64,000 nucleotides of DNA from the NCBI GenBank assembly GCA_965204565.1, contig CBDBEU010000005.1, positions 620,001 through 684,000 on the forward strand. Reading direction: 5' to 3'. The position numbers and the translations under genes were made by a program. Shown in pieces: positions 56,228 through 64,000 of this stretch. The notes below the pieces were generated by a model. That model was not told where the DNA came from. It made no database searches and saw nothing but the letters and a program-made list of their open reading frames with translations. Source of the DNA: CBDBEU01 sp965204565. Its GTDB lineage: Bacteria > Pseudomonadota > Alphaproteobacteria > Rhizobiales > TMED25. Within the stretch, counting starts at the first letter, position 1, and each line of letters begins with the position of its first letter.

Positions 56228-57799
56228 TTAGCCTGGCGGTGCGCGGTGGCGCAGGGTTGCTGCAATTTCGCGCAGACTGGCAGCGCCTGTGAGTTCAGAC
56301 AGCCCGGCAAAGAGCGCAAGTCCGGCCAGCATGAGGGCACCAAGTGCCGATATCCGGACACGCAATGGCTGCTCCGCCAACATGTATGATGAGAGCTGTT
56401 CGCTCCCGGCCCAAAGCGCAACCCCGAGAATGGCACTTGACACTGATATTGCAAGGAGCCGCCGTTTCAGCCTTGCATCGGCGGTGTAGGCGCCTCGTCT
56501 GATCAGCGTCACGATGAGAAGGATTGCGGTGATCCAGCCGGCCAGCGAAGTCGCAATCGCGATGGCGACATGTCCGAGAATCGGGAAAAGAGCAAGGGAG
56601 CCGGCGATGTTGACCGCCACCCCGACAAGGGCGAACCACATCGGGGTTTTGGTGTCCTCGCGGGCGAAAAAACCGGGCTGAAAAATCTTGGTGAGCACAA
56701 AAGCCGGCAAGCCGACGGCAAAGGCGGCCAGTGCCGGCGCCGTGGCGGCGGTGTCGGTTGCGTCAAAACGGCCATGTTCGAAAAGGACGGAAATGATCGC
56801 TGCTGGAATGGCCAAAAGCGCAATTGCAGCCGGGACAGTGAGCAGCATCGATAGCTCGCAGGCACGGTTCTGCGCGGAAAGCGCGCCGGGACCGTCACCA
56901 GCGGCAAGCCGTCTCGACAGATCCGGGAGGAGTACGATGCCGATGGCGATACCGACAATGCCAAGGGGCAACTGGTATATGCGATCGGCGTAGTAGAGAA
57001 ATGATACGGCGCCGTCCTGGAACGAGGCGATGATGGTTCCGGTGGCGATGTTGATTTGTGTGGCGCCGGCTGCGAAGACGCCAGGAATTCCCAATATCAC
57101 CAGCCGCTTAACACCTGGCGTCAGGCGCGGCAGCGTGAGACGGGGGGCAAAGCCAGCGCGTGAAGCCGCCACCCATACCATGAGGAGTTGCAGCGCGCCG
57201 GCGAGTGCCACCCCCCAGCACAAGATCTGCCCAGCTTCAGCTGTTGCGGCCAGATCGAACGCTTCAATTGCGAGCAATGTGGAGATGAGCACGATGTTGA
57301 GCAGAATTGGCGCAGCGGCAGCTACGGCGAACCGGCCAACGGCATTCAGGATGCCGGATACAAGCGCTACCAGTGACATGAATGCGAGGTAGGGAAAAGC
57401 AATGCGGGTGAGGAGGACGGTGAGATCGAATTTCTCCGGCGAGTCGGAAAATCCGGGCGCAATCACATACACCAGCAAAGGCATTGCGAGTTCGAACAGG
57501 GCGGTAAACACAATGAGAACCCAGAGCAGCGCGCTTGCTGCTTCGGTGGCAAAGCGTCTGGCGGCCCCGCTGCCCTCTGCTTCCAGACGCCCGGAAAACA
57601 GAGGCACGAATGCTGCGTTAAACGCGCCTTCGGCAAACAGCCTTCTGAACAGATTTGGAAAGCGAAAGGCGACAAAAAACACATCGGCCACCAATCCGGT
57701 GCCGAATGAGGCCGCAATCAGGACGTCGCGGACAAAGCCGAGCACGCGGCTGGTCGCCGTCATCGCGCCTACGGTTAGCGCCGATCGGAACAGATTCAT
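56228..57799 (-). CDS. murJ: Lipid II flippase MurJ
   Basis: MOP-superfamily transporter that flips the peptidoglycan precursor lipid II across the inner membrane. 523 residues with about 14 membrane helices. The N-terminal [30 protein letters not shown] and the [22 protein letters not shown] stretch (containing the functional Arg residues) are typical. Its ATG overlaps the glnD stop by four bases (57796-57799). Confidence 0.94.
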   Translation of the reverse strand: MNLFRSALTVGAMTATSRVLGFVRDVLIAASFGTGLVADVFFVAFRFPNLFRRLFAEGAFNAAFVPLFSGRLEAEGSGAARRFATEAASALLWVLIVFTALFELAMPLLVYVIAPGFSDSPEKFDLTVLLTRIAFPYLAFMSLVALVSGILNAVGRFAVAAAAPILLNIVLISTLLAIEAFDLAATAEAGQILCWGVALAGALQLLMVWVAASRAGFAPRLTLPRLTPGVKRLVILGIPGVFAAGATQINIATGTIIASFQDGAVSFLYYADRIYQLPLGIVGIAIGIVLLPDLSRRLAAGDGPGALSAQNRACELSMLLTVPAAIALLAIPAAIISVLFEHGRFDATDTAATAPALAAFAVGLPAFVLTKIFQPGFFAREDTKTPMWFALVGVAVNIAGSLALFPILGHVAIAIATSLAGWITAILLIVTLIRRGAYTADARLKRRLLAISVSSAILGVALWAGSEQLSSYMLAEQPLRVRISALGALMLAGLALFAGLSELTGAASLREIAATLRHRAPPG

Positions 57800-60681
57800 G
57801 CTGGCGCAGATACTCGCCCGCGAGACGTTTCGAGGGCGGCTTCGATTGCGCCCTCGGTCGGCGTTTCGGGGTCGAGCGCCGCCATCAGCACTGCACGGAT
57901 GCGATCCAGGCGTGCATCATTTCTGATCCGGTGGCCAAACAGATTACGGACGTAAAATACATCAACCGCGCGTTCGCCGAAGGTCGCGACATGTGCGGAG
58001 CGGATGTTCAGATTGAGCTCACGCAAGGCCCGGGTGATGTCATAGAGCAGGCCGGGCCGGTCGAGACCGGCGCATTCAATCACTGTGGAATGATCCGAGA
58101 GGTTGTTGGAGATCACGATCTGCGGTTCGACGTCGAACGGTTCGTTGGCGCGCTGCGGCGTGATGTTGCGCTCGACCGCTTCGGGAAGTTTCAATTCACC
58201 CTTCAAGGTGCGTTCGATGGTGTCCGAGATCCGGTTGGTGCGGCGTGATTCATCGCTGGCGTCGAAATCATGCCGAAAAACAATCGTATCAAGTGCCCAG
58301 CCATCGGCGGTGGTAGCAATCTTGGCATCGACAATATCGGCGCCGGCAACTGCGCAAGCACCGGCGATGGTCGCCAGGAGATGCGGGTGGTCAGGCATGT
58401 AGACCATCATCCGTGTGGCGCCGCGGAAGGCATCGGTGTCGTGCGAGGTATCGAGATACCCTCCTTCAGCTTCGGCATGTTCGATGAGCTTGGCGTGGGC
58501 GATCTGCAAACCAATATCGGTGGTGAGCCAATAGGGATCGTTGAGCCGCGAAGTGTGGTGATCAAGCTTTTCAGCCGGCCATTCGCTCATGGCTTCACGG
58601 AAAGCATCGCGCGCGGAGGCAGCGCGTTGGGTTCGTCCCTTGCTGGTGTGCCCGCCACCCAGCACCGGCTCGGTCTCTTCATACAGAGTGCGCAATAGCT
58701 CACCCTTCCATCCATTCCACACGCTTGGACCGACAGCACGAATATCGGCGACGGTGAGGGCCAGCAGTAGCTTCAGACGTTCGGGACTTTGCACAAGTTC
58801 GGCGAAATCGCTGATCGTCCTGGGGTCGAACAGATCGCGGTGCTGGGCCACTTCGCTCATGACAAGATGATTTTCAATCAGCCAGGCAACGGTCGCCGTC
58901 TCGGATTTGCTGAGGCCGAAACGCGGGCAGACTTGACGCGCCACTTCAGCGCCGGCGATTGAATGGTCCTCGGGCCTGCCCTTGGCGATATCGTGGAGGA
59001 ATGCTGCGACATAGAGCACACGCCGGTTTTCGAGGGTGGGAAAGATCTCATGACTTAAGGGATGATCATCACCCAACCGGCCATGCGCAAGTTCCGATAC
59101 GTAGCCAACCGTGCGCAGAAGGTGTTCGTCGACAGTGAAATGGTGATACCGGCTGAACTGGGTCATTGCGACGATATGGCCAAATTCAGGAACGAAGCGG
59201 CCGAGAACACCGGTTTCGTTCATGCGGCGCAAGGAGCATTCCGGTCCGCGAGGTGAGGCCACGATCTCAATAAACAGGCGATTGGCTTCGGGGTCCGCGC
59301 GCAGATTGTCATCGATCAGGGGAAGTGACCGGCTGACGCGCTGGATGAGGTCGGGGTGAAGACGCACCGACTGCTCGTCGGCAATCTGAAACAGCCTGAT
59401 CAGATTTGCCGGATCATCGCGAAACACTGACGCTGAAGTCACGCCGAGGCGGCCACGCTCAATGGTGAATCCGTGGTCGAGTATCTTTCTTGGCTTTATA
59501 CCGATTGAGTCCAGGACCCGTGTCAGTACCGGTTCCTGCTTGATCGCACTTTCTTCCAGGGTTGCGCAGACAATACGCGTCAGATCGCCGACTTCCTTGG
59601 CGTGCAGGAAGTAGTGCTTCATAAAGCGTTCGACATGGCGCTGGCCGGGTCTGGTGGAGTATCCAAGCCGGCGGGCCATTTCTGGCTGGAGGTCGAATGT
59701 CAGGCGTTCCTCAGCACGGCCGGCCTCGAAATGCATGTGGCAGCGCACCGCCCACAGGGAATCTTCGGCTTTCTCGAAACGTTCAAACTCGCCTCGCGTC
59801 AGAAGTCCGGATTTGACCAGATCAACGCGTTTTTCAGGGCGGTAGACGTATTTTGCAATCCAGAACAGTGTGTGCAGGTCGCGCAAACCGCCCTTGCCTT
59901 CCTTTACGTTTGGCTCCACCAGATAGCGGGATTCGCCGGAGCGGCGGTGGCGGTCATCGCGCTCCTGCAGCTTGGTCTTGATAAAATCATCGACCTTGCG
60001 CGCGACGATTTCGCGATTGAATCTTTTTGTCAGCGTAGCGAAGAGCGCTTTGTCGCCCCACAAGAATCGCGCTTCCAGGATTGACGTTCTGATCGTGTAA
60101 TCGGTTAGCGCAAGCCTGATGCAATGATCAATATTGCGGGTGGCGTGGCCAATCTTGAAACCGAGATCCCACAGCACATACAGCAGATATTCGATGACGC
60201 TTTCGGCCCAGGCGGTCAGCTTGTGAGGGTAGAGAAACAGAAGGTCTATATCGGAACAGGGCGCAAGCGTGCCGCGCCCGTAGCCGCCCACCGCGACCAC
60301 CGCCAGCCGTTCGCCTTCAGTTGGATTGGGCGATCTGTAGATATGGGTGATGGTGAAATCATACGTCAGTCGCAGCAATTCGTCATGGAAATGGGACAGG
60401 GCCCGGGCACAGCGCGTGCCGCTCCCATGTTCAAATAATTGCTGTTCCGCTGTCTGGTGGGCGTGTGCAACAAGCTCCTTGAGCCGCAGCAAGACCGCCG
60501 AACGCAGCTGATCCGGACTTGAATCACGCTTGCGGGCAAGTGCCGTGAGCTCCGCGCGCAGGGCTGCCGGATCAAAAAACGCGTCAATTATGCCGGCTCT
60601 TTTCACTTTCGCACATGCCCCTTGGTCTTGGTGTGCGTGACTGCTATTCTTTGACGATAGCGCATGCAAGCGTTGCATCAA
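57796..60681 (-). CDS. glnD: Bifunctional PII uridylyltransferase/uridylyl-removing enzyme
   Basis: Central nitrogen sensor: uridylylates and deuridylylates PII proteins in response to glutamine. The nucleotidyltransferase motif GGYGRGTLAPCSDIDLLFL is at residues 132-150; the HD domain that removes UMP is at AAFLHDIAKGRPEDHS; two C-terminal ACT domains (MVYMPDHPHLLATIAGACA and IECAGLDRPGLLYDITRAL) bind glutamine. 961 residues, full length. It overlaps murJ and mutS by four bases each, an order (mutS-glnD-murJ-trpS) typical of rhizobia. Confidence 0.95.
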   Translation of the reverse strand: MMQRLHALSSKNSSHAHQDQGACAKVKRAGIIDAFFDPAALRAELTALARKRDSSPDQLRSAVLLRLKELVAHAHQTAEQQLFEHGSGTRCARALSHFHDELLRLTYDFTITHIYRSPNPTEGERLAVVAVGGYGRGTLAPCSDIDLLFLYPHKLTAWAESVIEYLLYVLWDLGFKIGHATRNIDHCIRLALTDYTIRTSILEARFLWGDKALFATLTKRFNREIVARKVDDFIKTKLQERDDRHRRSGESRYLVEPNVKEGKGGLRDLHTLFWIAKYVYRPEKRVDLVKSGLLTRGEFERFEKAEDSLWAVRCHMHFEAGRAEERLTFDLQPEMARRLGYSTRPGQRHVERFMKHYFLHAKEVGDLTRIVCATLEESAIKQEPVLTRVLDSIGIKPRKILDHGFTIERGRLGVTSASVFRDDPANLIRLFQIADEQSVRLHPDLIQRVSRSLPLIDDNLRADPEANRLFIEIVASPRGPECSLRRMNETGVLGRFVPEFGHIVAMTQFSRYHHFTVDEHLLRTVGYVSELAHGRLGDDHPLSHEIFPTLENRRVLYVAAFLHDIAKGRPEDHSIAGAEVARQVCPRFGLSKSETATVAWLIENHLVMSEVAQHRDLFDPRTISDFAELVQSPERLKLLLALTVADIRAVGPSVWNGWKGELLRTLYEETEPVLGGGHTSKGRTQRAASARDAFREAMSEWPAEKLDHHTSRLNDPYWLTTDIGLQIAHAKLIEHAEAEGGYLDTSHDTDAFRGATRMMVYMPDHPHLLATIAGACAVAGADIVDAKIATTADGWALDTIVFRHDFDASDESRRTNRISDTIERTLKGELKLPEAVERNITPQRANEPFDVEPQIVISNNLSDHSTVIECAGLDRPGLLYDITRALRELNLNIRSAHVATFGERAVDVFYVRNLFGHRIRNDARLDRIRAVLMAALDPETPTEGAIEAALETSRGRVSAPA

Positions 60682-63404
60682 TCCGATGATTCCGGGAGCG
60701 TCGCGGATTGTTTGCCCAAAGCCAGGACGCGCAACTCATAAACCAAGGACAGGGCTTCGCGCGGCGTCAATTCATCGGGGGCGAGATTGGCAAGGCGGGC
60801 TTGGAGTTCGCTTTGTTGAGATGCCGGGCGAACAGTGGGCCGTGTTGCGGAAAACAGCGGCAGATCGCCAGCCAGGGCGGTAATTTCGGTGGACCTGCCG
60901 CTTTTTTCAAGTAGATTGAGAACCTCACTGGCGCGCCCGGTGACGCTTTCGGGTAGACCTGCAAGGCGTGCAACCTGAATCCCGTAAGAACGGTCTGCCG
61001 CACCTTGTACCACTTCGTGCAAGAATACCACATCTCCATGATGCTCACGCACCCGCATGGTCATGTTGACGATATGGGAGAGAGTTTCGCTGAGCACTGT
61101 CAGTTCGTGAAAATGGGTGGCGAACAATGTGCGGCAGCGGTTGATCTCGTGCAGATGCTCGAGTGTGGCCCAAGCGATTGCCAGGCCGTCGAAGGTCGCA
61201 GTGCCACGCCCGATCTCGTCGAGGATAATGAGCGCGCGTGGGCGCGCCTGATTGAGGATCGCCGCGGTCTCAACCATTTCAACCATGAATGTGGAGCGCC
61301 CACCAGCCAGATCGTCCGAGGCGCCGACGCGGCTGAACAGCCGATCGACGACTCCGATTTTGGCCGCGCCTGCCGGAACGAACGAGCCCATCTGAGCGAG
61401 TATCGCGATCAGTGCGTTCTGACGCAGGAATGTCGATTTACCGGCCATGTTGGGACCGGTAAGAAGCCATAGCGCACCGCGTTCAAGATCGGATGCGGTG
61501 AGAGTGCAGTCATTGGCGACAAAGGCGCCGGAATGCGATTTCTCCTGCGCCTGTTCGACAACAGGGTGGCGGCCGTTCTTGATTTCGAAAGCGTAGGAAT
61601 CGTCAACCTCCGGGCGGCAATAGCGTTCGCGCACGGCGAGTTCGCCAAGGGCCGCGGCAACGTCGAGGCTGGCAACCGCACCGCTGACAGTGGCGATCGC
61701 AGCCGCGTTGGCCGCGACCTCACCAACAAGCTCGGAGAAAACCTCCGCCTCGATGGCAAGCGCGCGCCCGGCCGCCTCGGCAATCCTGACCTCCAGTTCG
61801 GCAAGCTCGCCGGTGGTGAAGCGCATCTGGCTGGCAAGCGTCTGGCGGTGAATGAAGCGGTCTCCATCGCCGGCCTCATGCAGCGCCGGGGCATGGGCAG
61901 CCGGCACCTCGACAAAATAGCCAAGCACATTGTTGTGTTTGACTTTCAACGGCTTGATGCCGGTCTCTGTCTGGTAGCGGGTTTGAAGGCCAGCAATCAC
62001 CTGGCGGGTCTCATCGCGCAGCGTGCGCGCACGGTCGAGTTCTCTGTGCCGCCCGGCAGCGACAAAGCCGCCGTCATTTAGATGAACGGGCAGCTCCTCA
62101 GCCAAGGTTTCCCCGAGCCGGGCCAGCAGTTCATGGGGTCCATCTTTAAGGGCAATAATAGCGTTGGCGATTTCATCAGGCGGTGGCGTCAGGGTCTGGG
62201 GTGCTTCGATCATTTGAGGCAGAGCAAGGGCACCGGCGAGCCCGGCGCGCAGGGCACCAAGATCGCGCGGGCCGCCGCGCCCAAGCGATATCCGCGACAA
62301 GGGCCTGACCATCTCCGGGATTGAACGAAGCGCTACCCTCAGGCTTGCACGCAGTGCCTCAGCATCGACAAAATAGGACACTGCATCAAGATGGGCGCCG
62401 ATCCTGTCAACGTCGGTTGATGGTGCAAGCAAACGCGCGGTAAGCGCGCGTGCGCCAGTTCCGGTGACCGTGCGGTCGATGTGATAGAGCAGACTACCTT
62501 CTCGCGTTCCGGTCAAAGTGCGCGCGAGTTCCAGATTGGCGCGCGTGGCCTGATCAATGAGCATGGCCCCTCCGGCCTCGACATGTCGAGGTGGTGCAAG
62601 AGCCGGGAGCTTGCCGCGCTGGGTGAGTTCAATATACCCGATCAGAGCGCCAAGGGCTCCGATCTCGGCGTGTGAGAACTGTCCGAAACCTTCAATCGCA
62701 CCTACATCGAAAGTCTGCTTGAGGCGCCGCTCGCCGGCAGAAGAGTCGAACTGGTGGACCGGCAGGGGAGTGAAGGCGCAGCCGGGAGGCGGGGCTGAGA
62801 CCGGGTCGTGTTCAAGGGTCTCGGGAATGAGTATTTCGCCTGGTTCCAGCCGCGCAATCTCGGCCGCGATGGCGTCCCTCGCAATCCCGGTGGAGAAAAG
62901 CTGTCCGGTGGAAATGTCGGTCCAGGCGGCGGCGAATTCATCCTCGCCGGAATTGCGGCTGCGACCGACGGCGAGCAGATAGTTGGCCTGACGCGCGTCA
63001 AGCAGCGTGTCCTCGGTCAAGGTGCCGCGGGTCACAAGCCTTGTGACATCTCGCTTGACCACCGCCTTGGAACCGCGCTTTTTCGCCTGTGCCGGATCTT
63101 CCAGCTGTTCGCACACGGCCACTCGGAAGCCTTTGCGGATCAGCATCTGGAGATAGTCATCGGCGGCGTGAACCGGCACACCGCACATGGGAATGTCTTG
63201 ACCCTGATGGCGGCCCCGCCTGGTCAGAGTGATATCGAGCGCCGCGGCCGCACGCTCGGCGTCCTCGAAGAACATCTCGTAAAAATCGCCCATGCGGTAG
63301 AACAGCAGGCAATCCGGATTTGCCGCCTTGATTTCGAGATATTGGGCGATCATCGGCGTCGGTGCCGACGCGGTCGCTTTGCTGGTCTTGTCGCCCACGC
63401 TCAT
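60678..63404 (-). CDS. mutS: DNA mismatch repair protein MutS
   Basis: Recognises mismatches and small loops and starts repair. The mismatch-binding motif is in FYRMGDFYEMFFEDA (the Phe-x-Glu wedge), Walker A is GPNMAGKSTFLRQ at about residue 650, and Walker B is ALIILDEIGRGTATFDG. From the ATG at 63404 the protein has 908 residues, normal for alphaproteobacteria; a TTG at 63422 is an alternative start. Both MutS and MutY look functional, so the many point lesions in this window are not explained by loss of either gene. Confidence 0.95.
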   Translation of the reverse strand: MSVGDKTSKATASAPTPMIAQYLEIKAANPDCLLFYRMGDFYEMFFEDAERAAAALDITLTRRGRHQGQDIPMCGVPVHAADDYLQMLIRKGFRVAVCEQLEDPAQAKKRGSKAVVKRDVTRLVTRGTLTEDTLLDARQANYLLAVGRSRNSGEDEFAAAWTDISTGQLFSTGIARDAIAAEIARLEPGEILIPETLEHDPVSAPPPGCAFTPLPVHQFDSSAGERRLKQTFDVGAIEGFGQFSHAEIGALGALIGYIELTQRGKLPALAPPRHVEAGGAMLIDQATRANLELARTLTGTREGSLLYHIDRTVTGTGARALTARLLAPSTDVDRIGAHLDAVSYFVDAEALRASLRVALRSIPEMVRPLSRISLGRGGPRDLGALRAGLAGALALPQMIEAPQTLTPPPDEIANAIIALKDGPHELLARLGETLAEELPVHLNDGGFVAAGRHRELDRARTLRDETRQVIAGLQTRYQTETGIKPLKVKHNNVLGYFVEVPAAHAPALHEAGDGDRFIHRQTLASQMRFTTGELAELEVRIAEAAGRALAIEAEVFSELVGEVAANAAAIATVSGAVASLDVAAALGELAVRERYCRPEVDDSYAFEIKNGRHPVVEQAQEKSHSGAFVANDCTLTASDLERGALWLLTGPNMAGKSTFLRQNALIAILAQMGSFVPAGAAKIGVVDRLFSRVGASDDLAGGRSTFMVEMVETAAILNQARPRALIILDEIGRGTATFDGLAIAWATLEHLHEINRCRTLFATHFHELTVLSETLSHIVNMTMRVREHHGDVVFLHEVVQGAADRSYGIQVARLAGLPESVTGRASEVLNLLEKSGRSTEITALAGDLPLFSATRPTVRPASQQSELQARLANLAPDELTPREALSLVYELRVLALGKQSATLPESSD

Positions 63405-63571
63405 GACCGCAGAAACTAGCAAAAGGCGGGTGCTTGCGCACGTGCGCCGGAGCTTTGTGGCAGACGCCTTAAATTGTGGGGATAACTCCTGGCGGTGCCT
63501 CAGCTTTGTGCGGTGCTTCGGCGCAGAGCCGACAGACGGGTTTTAAAGACTGCGAAACGCGAAAAAACTGC

Positions 63572-64000
63572 CTATCGCGACTCAAGACACGGCTTTTCAA
63601 GTCCATGCCATGAGGCAAATACCAGCGGCGTGGTGATGGCGAGCGTTGCTGCGACCAATGCCAGCGGTTCGATCTCGGGAAAGATCAGGCGTAAGGTCTG
63701 TTGAATCGGGAACGCGTAGATGTAAATGCCGCAGGATGCATCTCCCGGACATTCGAGCTTGCGGGTTGAAAGACCGGGAAGGAATGCGATCCACATCACC
63801 GCATGGGCAATGAAAAGCGTTTCGCTGAACGCGATCAGGAAGGTCGAATGGCAAAGCCGGCGAGAAGTACAACGCCCGCAAGTGTCGGCGCGATACGATC
63901 GCGCAGCAAATTAGGCGGCTACGCCGAGACAGAACGATAGGAACAGATTGAGTGCATTGCTCGTGGCACCGGGCAGATCACTCAGCGGCAGTGTTGCAAA
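63572..64000 (-). pseudogene. Acyltransferase 3 family membrane protein, frameshifted, runs off the window
   Basis: C-terminal part of an acyltransferase-3 (OafA/ExoZ-like) protein on the minus strand. From the window edge one frame reads LPLSDLPGATSNALNLFLSFCLGVAA and then TAA; one base out, LLRDRIAPTLAGVVLLAGFAIRPS follows and stops; then a further shift gives LIAFSETLFIAHAVMWIAFLPGL and the typical end CGIYIYAFPIQQTL ... SWHGLEKPCLESR. Two one-base shifts break it (near 63912 and 63850). Membrane helices are visible in each piece. The rest lies beyond the window. Confidence 0.65.

Overview
The window reads as a chromosomal segment of an alphaproteobacterium, most probably a member of the Hyphomicrobiales (Rhizobiales). 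Three things support this: the ATP synthase Fo operon carries separate b and b' subunits (atpI-atpB-atpE-b'-b), a dciA-like gene (DUF721) sits next to a dsbA-like gene and smc, and the long run mutS-glnD-murJ-trpS-uspA ... nfuA-tsaB-rimI-fur-plsC-miaB-phoH-ybeY-lnt follows an order familiar from rhizobia. This is inferred from gene order and protein families; no search was run.

Layout. From 1 to about 26.4 kb is a housekeeping block: a broken DUF983 gene with SURF1 (cytochrome oxidase assembly), threonine synthase, an M16 peptidase, a RimJ-like acetyltransferase, a membrane EAL/degenerate-GGDEF protein, YqgE, a DsbD N-terminal-like exported protein, rnhA-thrB-ispH, a lipoprotein, the glycine cleavage operon gcvT-gcvH-gcvPA-gcvPB, an SDR, the Fo operon, smc, a dsbA-like gene, a dciA-like gene and mutY. 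From about 26.46 to 43.9 kb is an accessory island full of insertion sequences and dead genes: an O-methyltransferase pseudogene, an IS30/ISAzo13 chimera, an IS3 element, a P2/Mu-like contractile tail module (sheath, tube, gpE/E', tape measure, U, X, D), a nucleotide cyclase pseudogene, an IS630 element, a thiamine-diphosphate enzyme pseudogene split by an IS481 element, an IS1380 remnant and a complete-length IS5 element. From 43.98 to 63.4 kb is a second housekeeping block on the minus strand (lnt to nfuA, then uspA to mutS). It is interrupted at 52.2-54.5 kb by a small island in which a decayed caspase/peptidoglycan-binding-like/ankyrin gene lies between the 3' and 5' remnants of an IS1380 element. 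The window ends inside a frameshifted acyltransferase-3 gene.

How the genes work together. The core genes cover respiration (Fo, SURF1), one-carbon and threonine metabolism, isoprenoid precursors (IspH), cell envelope (Lnt, PlsC, MurJ), tRNA modification and charging (MiaB, TsaB, TrpS), nitrogen signalling (GlnD), iron-sulfur carrier function (NfuA), chromosome maintenance (SMC) and DNA repair (MutS, MutY). They are intact, tightly packed and often overlap by 4 to 14 bases.

The striking feature is the number of genes broken by single-base changes, including ones in otherwise conserved positions (DUF983, rimI). corC, expected between ybeY and lnt, is missing. Either this genome is decaying after an IS expansion, or some of the one-base indels in homopolymers are sequencing errors. 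The tail genes stand out because nearly all of them are still open.
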